Positions 51,516 through 60,603 of a stretch of 64,000 bases of DNA are shown here, piece by piece. Origin of the DNA: Streptomyces avicenniae. GTDB lineage: Bacteria; Actinomycetota; Actinomycetes; Streptomycetales; Streptomycetaceae. Both the position numbers and the translations under genes were made by a program. Where the stretch lies: assembly GCF_000719135.1 (NCBI RefSeq), contig NZ_JOEK01000008.1:124001-188000 (forward strand), read 5' to 3'. The notes below the pieces were generated by a model. That model worked only from the letters and a program-made list of their open reading frames with translations. It was not told the origin of the DNA and did not search any database. Numbering within the stretch: position 1 is the first letter of the stretch; the number at the start of each line of letters is the position of its first letter.

Positions 51516-51650
51516 GCGCCGACCGGCCGCGCCCCCCGTTCACCGAGGACCCCCCACCGTTCACCCGTCCACGCACGGCGCGTGGACCGCTACGACAACC
51601 GCGACCCGCCCGGCGGGCGCGCGTTCGACCAGATCATCAAGGAGGATGGC

Positions 51651-52940
51651 ATGAAGCGCAGACGTTCCACGTTTGCCATGGTCACGGGGCTGATGACCGC
51701 ACTGGCCCTGACGGGGTGCTCGACCAGCGAGTCCGGAGGCTCCGGGGGCGGTTCCGGCGGTTCCGACCTCACGTTCATGACGTTCGAGACCCCCGCGCTG
51801 ACCGCCGACTTCTGGGACTCCTCCATAGCCGAGGCCGAGGAGGTGGCGGGCGTCCAGGTCAGCAAGATCGTCACCCCGAACGCCGACCGCACGGCCTATG
51901 CCAAGCAGCTCCAGGCGTCGGGGCAGTTCCCCGACATCCTGTCGTCGATCAACCCGAAGGACTTCACCGGCGCCGACCTGCTGGAGCCGTTCGACCAGGC
52001 GTGGCTTGAGGAGAACTTCACCGACCCCGACGGCAACGCGATCGACGGCGCGACGTACATCCCGCCGTCCAACTCGCAGATCATCCCGCTGGTCTTCTAC
52101 AACAAGACGATCTTCGCCGAGCACGACCTCGAAGTGCCGACCACCTGGGACGAGTTCGTCAACGTGGTCACCACCCTGCGTGAGGCCGACGTGACGCCCG
52201 TCCAGCTGGCCGGCGGCGAGCCGTGGTCCGCGTCCCTCCCGCTGGCGGGCATCATCACCGCCGACGTGCTGGGGGCGAACCCGGACTGGATCCAGCAGCG
52301 GTACGCGGGCGACGTCTCCTTCACCGACCCCGAGATGGTCTCGGCCGTCGGCAAGTACCGCCAGCTCATCGAGGCCGGTGCGTTCGACGACAACGCCCTG
52401 GGCGTGAACTACGCCGACGCCAACGCCGACTTCCTGGCCGGTGGCGCCGCGATGTACCCGATGGGCAGCTGGTTCATCGGCCAGATCCCCGCCGAGGACG
52501 CCGCCGACTTCGGCACCTTCCTGCTGCCGAGCGAGACCGGCGAGGCCGTCGTGCCGTTCAACACCGGTGGCACCACGTCCGTCAGCTCAGGATCCTCGGA
52601 CGTCGAGGGCGCGGTCGAGTTCGCCCAGGCGTGGTCCCTGTCCACGGACAACATGCGCACCCTCATCGAGACCGACGGCGCCTTCCCCATGCTGAGCAAC
52701 GTTCCCTTCGAGGACTTCGGCGCCGAGGTCACCGAGGTCTACACGGACGCCTACCGGTTCGTGACCGACGAGCCCCTGCAGGTCAGCGCGTTCGGCCAGG
52801 TCAACAACGACGACGCCCTGCCGCCCGGCCTCGTGGACCAGTTCAACGCCCTGTCGCAGGCCCTGTTCACCGACGGCGACGTGGAAGGCCAGCTCGCCAC
52901 GTTCGACGGCGCGTGGGACCAGGCGGCCTCCGCGCAGTAA
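51651..52940 (+). CDS. Sugar ABC transporter substrate-binding lipoprotein
   Basis: A 429-residue lipoprotein of the MalE-like (SBP_bac_1) family. Signal peptide VTGLMTALALTGCSTSESGG with lipobox ALTGC. The mature protein shows DLTFMTFETPALTADFW, KQLQASGQFPDILSSI, NSQIIPLVFYNKTIFAEHDLEVPTTWDEF and FLAGGAAMYPMGSWFIGQI, all SBP_bac_1 hallmarks. It should capture a mono- or oligosaccharide for the two permeases behind it. ATG at 51651 follows AAGGAGG. A strong hairpin follows the gene. Confidence 0.93.
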   Translation: MKRRRSTFAMVTGLMTALALTGCSTSESGGSGGGSGGSDLTFMTFETPALTADFWDSSIAEAEEVAGVQVSKIVTPNADRTAYAKQLQASGQFPDILSSINPKDFTGADLLEPFDQAWLEENFTDPDGNAIDGATYIPPSNSQIIPLVFYNKTIFAEHDLEVPTTWDEFVNVVTTLREADVTPVQLAGGEPWSASLPLAGIITADVLGANPDWIQQRYAGDVSFTDPEMVSAVGKYRQLIEAGAFDDNALGVNYADANADFLAGGAAMYPMGSWFIGQIPAEDAADFGTFLLPSETGEAVVPFNTGGTTSVSSGSSDVEGAVEFAQAWSLSTDNMRTLIETDGAFPMLSNVPFEDFGAEVTEVYTDAYRFVTDEPLQVSAFGQVNNDDALPPGLVDQFNALSQALFTDGDVEGQLATFDGAWDQAASAQ

Positions 52941-52951
52941 CCGCGGCCACC

Positions 52952-52999
52952 GGTCGGCGGGCGCGTGCCGGGGCACCGGCCCCGCGGCGCCCGCCGACC
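52952..52999. terminator. Intercistronic stem-loop after binding-protein gene
   Basis: GGTCGGCGGGCGC (52952-52964) pairs perfectly with GCGCCCGCCGACC (52987-52999), and the loop holds a second stem CGGGGC/GCCCCG. Such a structure between a binding protein and its permeases usually stops part of transcription or protects the upstream mRNA, giving excess binding protein. Confidence 0.8.
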
Positions 53000-53106
53000 C
53001 CCCGCACCACACCGCACCGCACGCCTCACCGGCACGACACAGACCACCATCCCTGACGCCACGCCTGCTCCGCCCCGCCCGTCGCGGAGCAGGAAAGGAC
53101 CTCGCC

Positions 53107-53997
53107 GTGCGCAGACGAACACCACTCTCCAGCCGAAGGCTCGGACTGGCCCCGGTCGCGTGGATCGCGTTCATCCTCTACGGGATGTTCCTGCTCTACC
53201 CGCTGGTGCGCAGCTTCCTCTTCAGCTTCACCGACCGGAGCCCGCTCCAGACCGACAGCGACTTCGTCGGGCTCGACAACTACCGGGAGCTGCTCTCCGA
53301 CGACCGGCTCATGGACAGCCTGATGTTCACGGGAATCGTGGTCGTCTCCGTCACCGTGGTCGCCAACGCGGCCGGGCTGCTGCTGGCCATGATCCTCAAC
53401 CGCTCCACCGCGAACTACCGCGTCATGCGGACGCTCATCTTCATCCCACAGGTGCTCTCGGGGGTCGTCGTCGGCTTCATCTGGCGCAGCCTCCTCACCC
53501 AGAACGGCCTGCTGAACCAGCTCCTGGAGCAGATCGGCGTCATCGACGAGCCCGTCGCCTGGCTCGGCAGCTCGGGGCTGGCGACGTTCTCCATCTGCGC
53601 CGTCGTGAGCTGGGTGACGATCGCCTTCGCCACCGTCGTCTACACGGCGTCCCTCCAGTCCGTGCCGCGCGAGCTGTACGAGGCGGCGCGCATGGACGGC
53701 ACCGGCGCGTTCGGCCGCTTCCGCCACGTCACCCTCCCGATGGTGGCGCCCGGCATGACGATCAGCGTCGTCCTGTGCCTGATCACGACGCTGAAGCTCT
53801 ACGACGTGATCGCCGTCCTGACCGGTGGCGGCCCCGCCAACTCGACCGAGTCCACGGCGCTCTACCTGGTCAACGTCGCGTTCACCGGCAACCGTTTCGG
53901 CTACGCCTCGGCCATCGCCATGCTGCTGCTCGCGCTGACCGCCGTCGTCTCCTACGTCGTCACGTCCCTCCTGCGCAGAAGGGAGGTCAGCCTGTGA
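53107..53997 (+). CDS. Sugar ABC transporter permease (MalF-like)
   Basis: A 296-residue, six-TM permease: PVAWIAFILYGMFLLYPLVRSFLFSFTD at the N-terminus and the EAA loop YEAARMDGTGAFGRFRHVTLPMVAPG for ATPase docking. GTG at 53107 follows AGGAAAGGAC. Stop overlaps the next permease (GTGA). No ATPase gene is in the locus; a shared MsiK-type ATPase is usual in streptomycetes. Confidence 0.93.
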   Translation: MRRRTPLSSRRLGLAPVAWIAFILYGMFLLYPLVRSFLFSFTDRSPLQTDSDFVGLDNYRELLSDDRLMDSLMFTGIVVVSVTVVANAAGLLLAMILNRSTANYRVMRTLIFIPQVLSGVVVGFIWRSLLTQNGLLNQLLEQIGVIDEPVAWLGSSGLATFSICAVVSWVTIAFATVVYTASLQSVPRELYEAARMDGTGAFGRFRHVTLPMVAPGMTISVVLCLITTLKLYDVIAVLTGGGPANSTESTALYLVNVAFTGNRFGYASAIAMLLLALTAVVSYVVTSLLRRREVSL

Positions 53998-54860
53998 GCA
54001 GGTCTGCCTCGATCCACCGGCCCTCGGCACAGCGGCCGTCCCTGCGCGGCGGCGCGCGGCTGACGGGCGCGTGGGCGGTCACGCTCGTCTTCGTCCTGCC
54101 CGTCTACGTCGCGTTCGTCAGCGCGTTCAAGACGCAGGAGCAGATCCTCTCCAACCCGGCCGCGCCGCCCGCGCCGTTCACCTTCGACAACATCACCGAG
54201 GCGCTGCAACGGCCCGACAACCTGGTGCAGGCCGGGCTGCTCAACTCGATCCTGGTGACGGTCGCCACGCTCGTCATCGTCATCCCGCTCAGCTCCGCCC
54301 TGGCCTTCTACGTCTCGGAGCGCTCCCCCAGGATCAGGGGCGCCCTCCTCGCGCTCTTCGCGCTGGGCCTGATGGTTCCGCCGCAGGTGGTGCTGCTGCC
54401 GATCGTGCTCCAGCTCCAGGACCTCGGCCTGTCCAACAGCTATACGGGGCTGATCCTGTCGAACGTCGGCGGCGGCTACCTGTCGTTCGCCGTCTTCGTC
54501 TACGTCGGCTTCCTGCGCAGCGTGCCGCGCGAGGTGATCGAGGCGGCCCGCGTGGACGGCGCCGGTGACCTGCGCGTGTGGTGGCGGATCATCTTCCCCG
54601 TCGTGCGCCCGGCCACCGCGACCGTGGGGATCTTCCTCGGCCTGTGGGTGTGGAACGACTTCCTGAACCCGCAGTTCATCCTCGGCCCGCTCCAGGGCCA
54701 GACGATCACGACGGGCATCTACGTGTCCCTCGGCGCCTACTCGACGGACTACAGCCACCTCTTCGCGATCATGTTCCTCGCGGCGGTCATCCCGGTGGTC
54801 GGCTACCTCGTCAGCCAGCGCGAATTCATCCACGGCCTGATGTCCGGAGCGTCCCGATGA
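53994..54860 (+). CDS. Sugar ABC transporter permease (MalG-like)
   Basis: A 288-residue permease: VTLVFVLPVYVAFVSAFKTQEQIL, EAA loop IEAARVDGAGDLRVWWRIIFPVVRPA and the C-terminal helix with FIHGLMSGASR, which is typical of MalG-like proteins. GTG at 53994 and the stop at 54858-54860 overlap both neighbours by 4 nt, so the permeases and the cytosolic hydrolase are coupled. Confidence 0.93.
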   Translation: MSRSASIHRPSAQRPSLRGGARLTGAWAVTLVFVLPVYVAFVSAFKTQEQILSNPAAPPAPFTFDNITEALQRPDNLVQAGLLNSILVTVATLVIVIPLSSALAFYVSERSPRIRGALLALFALGLMVPPQVVLLPIVLQLQDLGLSNSYTGLILSNVGGGYLSFAVFVYVGFLRSVPREVIEAARVDGAGDLRVWWRIIFPVVRPATATVGIFLGLWVWNDFLNPQFILGPLQGQTITTGIYVSLGAYSTDYSHLFAIMFLAAVIPVVGYLVSQREFIHGLMSGASR

Positions 54861-57538
54861 CCGAGCCCACGCCTTCCCTGCCGACCCTGTCCCTGCCGAC
54901 CCTGTCCCTGCCCGCCCTGGACGAGCTGGCCGGTGCCTGGACCGACCGCTCCGCCCTCGCCCACCTCCCGTCGCTGCGCAACCAGTGGGGCCAGGGCCAC
55001 GTCAACAACGACCTGACGTCCCTGTCCTGGGTCGCGTTCCCGCCCTACAGCGGCGGCTACCACACCGGCGCCCTGCGCATCGACGGCCAGTTGCCCGCCG
55101 CCACGCGCCTGCGCTGGTCCCCGTGGGGCGTCGAGCGCGCCGCCCGCGTGGGCGGGCTGAGCGTCACGACCGACACGCGCATGGGGTACGAGCGCAGCCG
55201 TCTGCTGTGGCGACTGACGCTGCGCAACGACTCGGCCGCGCCGGTCACCGCCGCCGTCGAGCAGGAACTGCTCGCGATGTTCGCCCACTCGGAGGTGGAC
55301 TGGGGCTGGCTGTACGGCACCCCCTGGACCGCCGGGCACCACCACGACTACTACACGACCGAGCGCCTGCGCGCCGAGACCACGGCGCAGCGGCCCCGCC
55401 AGGTGCAGCTGGCGCCGCTCGGCCCGCGCTTCGTGCGGCTCGGCAGCCCCCGCATCCCCGGCATCCAGCGGGACGAGGACTCCGCGCCGATGCTGCTCGA
55501 ATTCGAGCTGCCGGACCACTCCACGCCCGACTCGGGTCGCGTCCGCGCCCCCGGCGCGAGCTGCACGGTGCGCGGCATCGCCGTGGTGCGCGCCGACGGC
55601 GGCACGGAGCACGTCGGGGACGCCGCCGCGGAGCACGCCGTGCGGCCCGACACCGACCGGCGGCTCGACGCCGTCGAGCTGCGCACCGGCGACACGTTCC
55701 GCTTCGACGTGCTGGTCGGGCAGGCGGGCGGGTCGGGCGTCGTCCTGACCCACGGCAACCACCCCGACTCCCTCCAGGTCGCCCTGGAGGACGGGCGGCT
55801 GTCGCTGCGGATCGCGGGCGAGCACGAGACGGCGGCCGAGCCGCTGCCGACCGGCGTCTGGCACACCGTCACGGTGCGGCTGGACGACGAGGCCGCCGAG
55901 CTGTCCGTGGACGGCGCCGCGGCGCTGCGCACCACGCCCTGGTGGTCGGGCCGCCGCTGGAACGCGCGCGTGGACGGCGCGTCCGTCGTCGTCGAGGACG
56001 CCCGCAGCGCCGCCCGTTCCGCCTACTCCTTCGACACGGCGCCGACCTCCCTGGCCGCCGAGGGCGCCCGCGGCACGGCCCGCTGGGACGTGACGCTGGC
56101 GCCGGGGCAGGAGGTCGCCATCGGCTTCGTCCTCGACATCGCCGACTCCACGGGCGAGGCGCTCGCCGGCTCCCGCGCCACGGCCGACGGCTTCACCGCG
56201 GCGTTCGACGCCGTGGCCGACCGCTGGCGGGAGACGTGGCAGGCCGCGTTCACCCCGGGCAACGCCGAGTTCTCGGGCCACCTGCCGACGTTCCACACGC
56301 AGGACGCCGACCTCTCGCGCACCTACTACCTCGGCGCGCTCCTCGCCGTCTACATGCGCAACACCCAGGTCAGCCCGATCGGCCCGGTGTTCCTCACCGG
56401 CGGCCCGCGCCTCGGCCCCACGACCACGTTCTTCTGGGACCAGTCGGAATGGGCCCGCACCGCCGCGCTGCTCGACCCGGCGGGGGTACGCGCCTGGCTC
56501 GTCGCCTCGATGACCGTGCCGTACGACCACTGCCACTCGTTCGACACGCGCAACGTCCTGCCGGTCGGCAACCACTACGCGGCGAACGACCACGCCATCT
56601 TCCGCAGCGTCAAGGCCTACCTCGGCGTCACCGGCGACCTGTCGCTGCTGGACGAGACGGCGGGCGATCGCAGCGTCCTCGACCACCTGCGCGCGATGGC
56701 CTACCGGCCGCGTGAGCGCCGCGCCGCGTTCGGGGACGGGGTGCTCATGGACTTCGGCCGCGACGCGTGGGAGCTCCTGGAGTGCGTCCCCAACTACCGG
56801 GACGGCGTGGTCTCCCTGAACGCGGGCCACGTCGGGATGCTGCGCTCCCTCGCCGCCCTCCTGCGCGTCCTCGACCCCGACGGCGGGAACGAGCTGGAGG
56901 CCAAGGCGGCGCAGGCCGACGCCGACGAGCTGGCCCACGCCGTGCTCGGCCAGTACGCGGGCGGCGGGCGCTGGAACATCGCGCACCCCGAGGGCGACGA
57001 GGTCATCGGCCACTGCCTGGACTTCGAACTGGTCGTCGCCGACATGGGCGAGGACCTGCCCGAGCGGCACCGCGCCGAGATGGCCGACTTCGTCACCGGC
57101 CACCTCATCGACGGCGACTGGATGCGGGCCCTCGACCCCGAGGACCCGATCGCGCCGCTGTCCGACCGGCCCGACCACGGCGCGGGCGGCGCCTTCGCCG
57201 CCTGGCCGGGCGCCACCGCCTTCGGCCTGTGCCGCCTCGGCCGCCACGAGGACGCGGCCGGGCTGCTGCGCCGCGCGCACCGCGCCACCTCGGGCGCGCT
57301 GTGGGGGCAGGCGATGGAGGTCACCGCGGACGGCGGGTACCGGGTCGCGGAGCGCGGCGTGGCCAACCGCGACAGCAACGCCGCCGTCGCCGTGACGGAG
57401 ACCGTCCTCGCCGGTCTCTTCGGCATCGAGGCCGGGATCGAGAGCCTGGGCCGCCGGGTCGGCCGGGTCGAGACCCCCTTCGGCCGCCTCACGAACGTCC
57501 GTGCCGTCGGCTTCTCCCTCCCCGTACGGGAGTCGTGA
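54857..57538 (+). CDS. Cytosolic (alpha/alpha)6-type glycoside hydrolase with LamG-like insert
   Basis: An 893-residue protein without signal peptide. Residues 1-60 contain a repeated LPTLSLP stretch, then a beta-sandwich domain (about 40-270). Residues about 290-380 look like a LamG/concanavalin insert (GVWHTVTVRLDDEAAELSVDG). The C-terminal half is an (alpha/alpha)6 barrel: PTTTFFWDQSEWARTAALLDP, NHYAANDHAIFRSVKAYLGVTGD and FAAWPGATAFGLCRLGRHEDAAGLLRRA. WDQSEW with its acidic residues is the best catalytic candidate; the layout resembles GH63/GH15-type barrels, but I cannot name a family. Coupled to the ABC permeases, so it probably cleaves imported oligosaccharides inside the cell. Confidence 0.85.
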   Translation: MTEPTPSLPTLSLPTLSLPALDELAGAWTDRSALAHLPSLRNQWGQGHVNNDLTSLSWVAFPPYSGGYHTGALRIDGQLPAATRLRWSPWGVERAARVGGLSVTTDTRMGYERSRLLWRLTLRNDSAAPVTAAVEQELLAMFAHSEVDWGWLYGTPWTAGHHHDYYTTERLRAETTAQRPRQVQLAPLGPRFVRLGSPRIPGIQRDEDSAPMLLEFELPDHSTPDSGRVRAPGASCTVRGIAVVRADGGTEHVGDAAAEHAVRPDTDRRLDAVELRTGDTFRFDVLVGQAGGSGVVLTHGNHPDSLQVALEDGRLSLRIAGEHETAAEPLPTGVWHTVTVRLDDEAAELSVDGAAALRTTPWWSGRRWNARVDGASVVVEDARSAARSAYSFDTAPTSLAAEGARGTARWDVTLAPGQEVAIGFVLDIADSTGEALAGSRATADGFTAAFDAVADRWRETWQAAFTPGNAEFSGHLPTFHTQDADLSRTYYLGALLAVYMRNTQVSPIGPVFLTGGPRLGPTTTFFWDQSEWARTAALLDPAGVRAWLVASMTVPYDHCHSFDTRNVLPVGNHYAANDHAIFRSVKAYLGVTGDLSLLDETAGDRSVLDHLRAMAYRPRERRAAFGDGVLMDFGRDAWELLECVPNYRDGVVSLNAGHVGMLRSLAALLRVLDPDGGNELEAKAAQADADELAHAVLGQYAGGGRWNIAHPEGDEVIGHCLDFELVVADMGEDLPERHRAEMADFVTGHLIDGDWMRALDPEDPIAPLSDRPDHGAGGAFAAWPGATAFGLCRLGRHEDAAGLLRRAHRATSGALWGQAMEVTADGGYRVAERGVANRDSNAAVAVTETVLAGLFGIEAGIESLGRRVGRVETPFGRLTNVRAVGFSLPVRES

Positions 57539-57579
57539 GCCGCCCGGCACGGCACAGATCCACCTCGCACTCCCCACCA

Positions 57580-57621
57580 GACCCCACTCGAAGGAGAGAC
57601 ATCATGGGGCAGGAGAGAACA
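57580..57621 (+). repeat. Shared leader/start sequence, copy 1
   Basis: 42 nt covering the ribosome site (GAAGGAGAGAC), the ATG and six codons; the same 42 nt occur at 60562-60603 with one mismatch. Shows recent common origin of the two GH95-type genes or of their translation signal. Confidence 0.85.
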
Positions 57622-60435
57622 CCGCGCGAGACTCCGGGTTTCCGGAGGCGCGCGATGCTGGCCGCACCCTTGGCACTCGCGGCGGCCAGCCAGCTCGGGG
57701 CACCAGGATCGGCGTTCGCACAGACCACCGCCGTCCGGGCTGCGGCAGCCGCCCGGCCGACGGACGCCCAGCGCTGGGACGCGCTGCGGGCCAAGCTCGC
57801 CGGGATCGAGGGCGTGTGGACGAACCAGGCGTACGCCGGTGGCGTCAACAACGCGATGCCGGACACGGCGCTCCTCGGCAACGGTGACGTCGGCGTCACC
57901 TCGGGCGGCAGCGAGGGCGTCAAGACGTTCCGCATCTCCAAGGGCGACTTCTGGAACGGCAACCCGCGCCCGATACCGGCGGCGATCGGCGGCACCACCC
58001 TGGGCCCGGCGACCGCGCAGCCCGGCGGCAACCTGGCGCTCGGCGCCGCCGCGACGGCGAGCAGCAGCGACGGCGCGTTCCCGCCGGCCCGTGCCGTGAA
58101 CGGCGAGTGGGGCAGCGGCTACGAGGGCTGGGTGTCGCAGGTCGGCAAGCCCCAGTGGATCAGGCTGGACCTGCGCGCCGAGCAGACGATCGCCCGCTGG
58201 GTGGTCCGCAACGACGAGGCGGCCCGCCCCGGCAACGGCGCGCACAACACGCGGAACGTGACGCTCCAGGTCAGCTCGGACGGCACCACCTGGCGCACCA
58301 TCGACACGGTGACGGGCAACACCGCCGCCGTCATCCAGCGCGACGTCACGGCGACGCGGGCGCGTTACGTCCGGCTGAACATCACCGAGCCGACCCAGTC
58401 GAGCACGCCCGACACGACGCAGAACCCCCGCGCGCGGATCGGGCAGATCGAGCTGTACGCCCAGCCGGGCGGCAACCAGCCGCCGAGCCGCCCGTTCCGC
58501 GAGACGCAGCAGATCGTGGACGGCGACATCAACACCGAGATGTACATCGGCGACACGCAGCTGTCGCTGGTGACCCGGCTGGCCGCGAACAGCAACATCC
58601 TCATCACCTCGGTCACCTCGCGCGGCTCCCAGGCCGTGCGGCTCCAGTCCTCGACGTGGGCAGGCGCGGCCACGGCCAGGCCCGAGTACACCAACACCTC
58701 GGGCGTGGACGGCGCGACGATGTGGGCGCAGCGCACCACGGCGCCCGGCAGCAACTGGGTGTCCCGGGCGGCCCTGGCGACGCGCATCCTGGGCGGCGCG
58801 TCCGTGGAGACCCCGCGGGCCTCCGGGGCGACGGCCAGCGTGTACTTCACGCTCCAGCCCGGCGCGACGGCCCACATCATCACCGCGATCGCGGGCGGCG
58901 GGCGCAACCCGGCGAACCCGGCGGCGGACGCGAGGGCCCTGGTGGCCGCGCAGGCCGTCGGCACCATCGCGACCCTCGACACCGAGCGCGTCGCCTGGTG
59001 GCGTGACTACTGGATGCGGTCCGACGTCCACCTCGGGGACGCCGCCCTGGAGCGCTTCTACTACCCGGCGCAGTACTTCATCGGGTCCTCCGCGCGCGCG
59101 GGGAAGGTGGCGCCGGGGCTGTACGGCCTGTGGACGACGACGGACTACCCGCAGTTCAGCGGCGACTACCACCTCAACTACAACGCGCAGGCGCCGTTCT
59201 ACGGCGTCTACTCCAGCAACAGGCCCGAGCTGTCGCGCCCGTTCCACCAGGTGATCATGGACTACGTGCCCGAGGCGCGGCGCCGTGCCCGGGAGGACCT
59301 GCGGCGGGTGAAGTCCGACTACGTGGGCGGGCGTTTCCCCTCGGGCGGCGTGCCCGGCGGTGTGCTGTTCCCCGTGGGCATCGGCCCCTGGGGCTCGACC
59401 ACCGACGACCAGTACCACCAGCAGGTGTCGAACGCCCTGTTCTCCGCCTCGCAGTTCGTCGAGTACTACGAGTACACGCAGGACCGCACGTTCCTGCGGG
59501 ACCAGGCGTACCCGTTCCTGGTGGACGTCGCCACGTTCTTCGAGCACTACCTGGAGTACGACGCGGCGGCCGGGCGCTACCGCCTGTGGAGCGGCCCGCA
59601 CGAGGGCACGTGGGGCCAGGACTCGTCGGCCGACATCGGCCTGCTGAAGCAGGTGTACGGCGCGGTCATCAGCGGCAGCCAGACGCTGGGCGTGGACTCG
59701 GGACGCCGCGCGACCTGGCAGAACATCCTGAACCGGCTCCCCGAGCAGGCGACGATCGTCCGGAACGGGACCACCGTGTACTCGCTGGTGCGCGGCGGCA
59801 CCATGCAGGGCGACGACACGCGGGACTTCCGGCCGGGCGACAACACCATCAACCTGGAGTTCGTCCACCCGGGCGACGTGCTGGGCATCACCTCGGCCCA
59901 GGCGCAGCGGCAGATCGGCATCAGCACGCTGGACGCCATGAACTCCTGGGGGCAGAACAACAGTTTCCCGAAGGTGTTCACGCAGGCGGCCAGGGTCGGC
60001 TACCCCGCCCAGTCGCTGATCGACCGGTTCAAGACCGTCATCTCCACCCGCACGGCCGCGAACCTCCGCATCACCGACCCGTACCACGGGATCGAGAAGT
60101 CGGGCACGACCGAGGCCATCAACAACATGCTGGTGCAGGGCCACGGCGGCGTGATCACGCTGTTCCCCGTGTGGCCGTCCGCGCGTGACGCGAGCTTCAA
60201 CCGGCTGCGTATGCCGGGGGCGTTCGTCGTGTCCAGCGCGCGGCAGGGCGGCGCCGTGCTGTACGCCGACGTCGTCAGCCAGGTCGGCGGCACGCTGCGG
60301 CTGACCAACGCCTGGCCGGGCCGGACGATCGCCGTCACCAACGCGGCGGGCCAGCCCGTGTCCTTCACCACCACCGGCGGTGTCATCACCGTCCAGACCG
60401 CCGCGGGACAGACGTACCGCGTGGACCCGGTCTGA
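57604..60435 (+). CDS. Tat-exported GH95-type glycosidase (alpha-L-fucosidase/galactosidase), copy 1
   Basis: A 943-residue exported enzyme. Twin-arginine signal FRRRAMLAAPLALAAASQLG. The GH95 N-terminal beta-domain starts with LGNGDVGVTSGGSEGVKTFRISKGDFWNG, is interrupted by a discoidin (F5/8C) domain at about 138-290 (NLALGAAATASSSDGAFPPARAVNG, WIRLDLRAEQTIARWVVRNDE), and resumes at FRETQQIVDGDINTEMYIG. The (alpha/alpha)6 barrel contains DYHLNYNAQ (Asn525, Asn527) and SGPHEG (Glu667), corresponding to the asparagine pair and acid of characterised GH95 alpha-L-fucosidases. It removes terminal 6-deoxy or related L-sugars. ATG at 57604 follows GAAGGAGAG. Followed by a hairpin and a second copy. 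Confidence 0.88.
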   Translation: MGQERTPRETPGFRRRAMLAAPLALAAASQLGAPGSAFAQTTAVRAAAAARPTDAQRWDALRAKLAGIEGVWTNQAYAGGVNNAMPDTALLGNGDVGVTSGGSEGVKTFRISKGDFWNGNPRPIPAAIGGTTLGPATAQPGGNLALGAAATASSSDGAFPPARAVNGEWGSGYEGWVSQVGKPQWIRLDLRAEQTIARWVVRNDEAARPGNGAHNTRNVTLQVSSDGTTWRTIDTVTGNTAAVIQRDVTATRARYVRLNITEPTQSSTPDTTQNPRARIGQIELYAQPGGNQPPSRPFRETQQIVDGDINTEMYIGDTQLSLVTRLAANSNILITSVTSRGSQAVRLQSSTWAGAATARPEYTNTSGVDGATMWAQRTTAPGSNWVSRAALATRILGGASVETPRASGATASVYFTLQPGATAHIITAIAGGGRNPANPAADARALVAAQAVGTIATLDTERVAWWRDYWMRSDVHLGDAALERFYYPAQYFIGSSARAGKVAPGLYGLWTTTDYPQFSGDYHLNYNAQAPFYGVYSSNRPELSRPFHQVIMDYVPEARRRAREDLRRVKSDYVGGRFPSGGVPGGVLFPVGIGPWGSTTDDQYHQQVSNALFSASQFVEYYEYTQDRTFLRDQAYPFLVDVATFFEHYLEYDAAAGRYRLWSGPHEGTWGQDSSADIGLLKQVYGAVISGSQTLGVDSGRRATWQNILNRLPEQATIVRNGTTVYSLVRGGTMQGDDTRDFRPGDNTINLEFVHPGDVLGITSAQAQRQIGISTLDAMNSWGQNNSFPKVFTQAARVGYPAQSLIDRFKTVISTRTAANLRITDPYHGIEKSGTTEAINNMLVQGHGGVITLFPVWPSARDASFNRLRMPGAFVVSSARQGGAVLYADVVSQVGGTLRLTNAWPGRTIAVTNAAGQPVSFTTTGGVITVQTAAGQTYRVDPV

Positions 60436-60442
60436 TCCGAAC

Positions 60443-60479
60443 GTGGCCCGTGGCGCGCGCACCACGCGTCACGGGCCAC
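60443..60479. terminator. Hairpin between the two GH95-type genes
   Basis: GTGGCCCGTG (60443-60452) pairs with CACGGGCCAC (60470-60479). The 106-nt stretch after it may hold a promoter, so the second copy may be expressed separately. Confidence 0.75.
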
Positions 60480-60561
60480 CCCCCACGCCACCCCCCATCC
60501 GTCACCTCACACAGTCCCCCTTCCTCACGCGTGCGCTCACGCACGCGCAGTTCACCGCACA

Positions 60562-60603
60562 GACCCCGCTCGAAGGAGAGACATCATGGGGCAGGAGAGA
60601 ACA
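60562..60603 (+). repeat. Shared leader/start sequence, copy 2
   Basis: Second copy of the 42-nt leader seen at 57580-57621, one mismatch. Flanking DNA does not match, so the block is limited to the translation start. Confidence 0.85.

Noticed and set aside
54803..60465. Two very long minus-strand frames (924 and 1223 codons) opposite the glycosidase genes
   Set aside because: They are codon-bias shadows: low-complexity Arg/Gly/Val/Asp sequence, no recognisable domain, and they cross gene boundaries of well-supported plus-strand genes.
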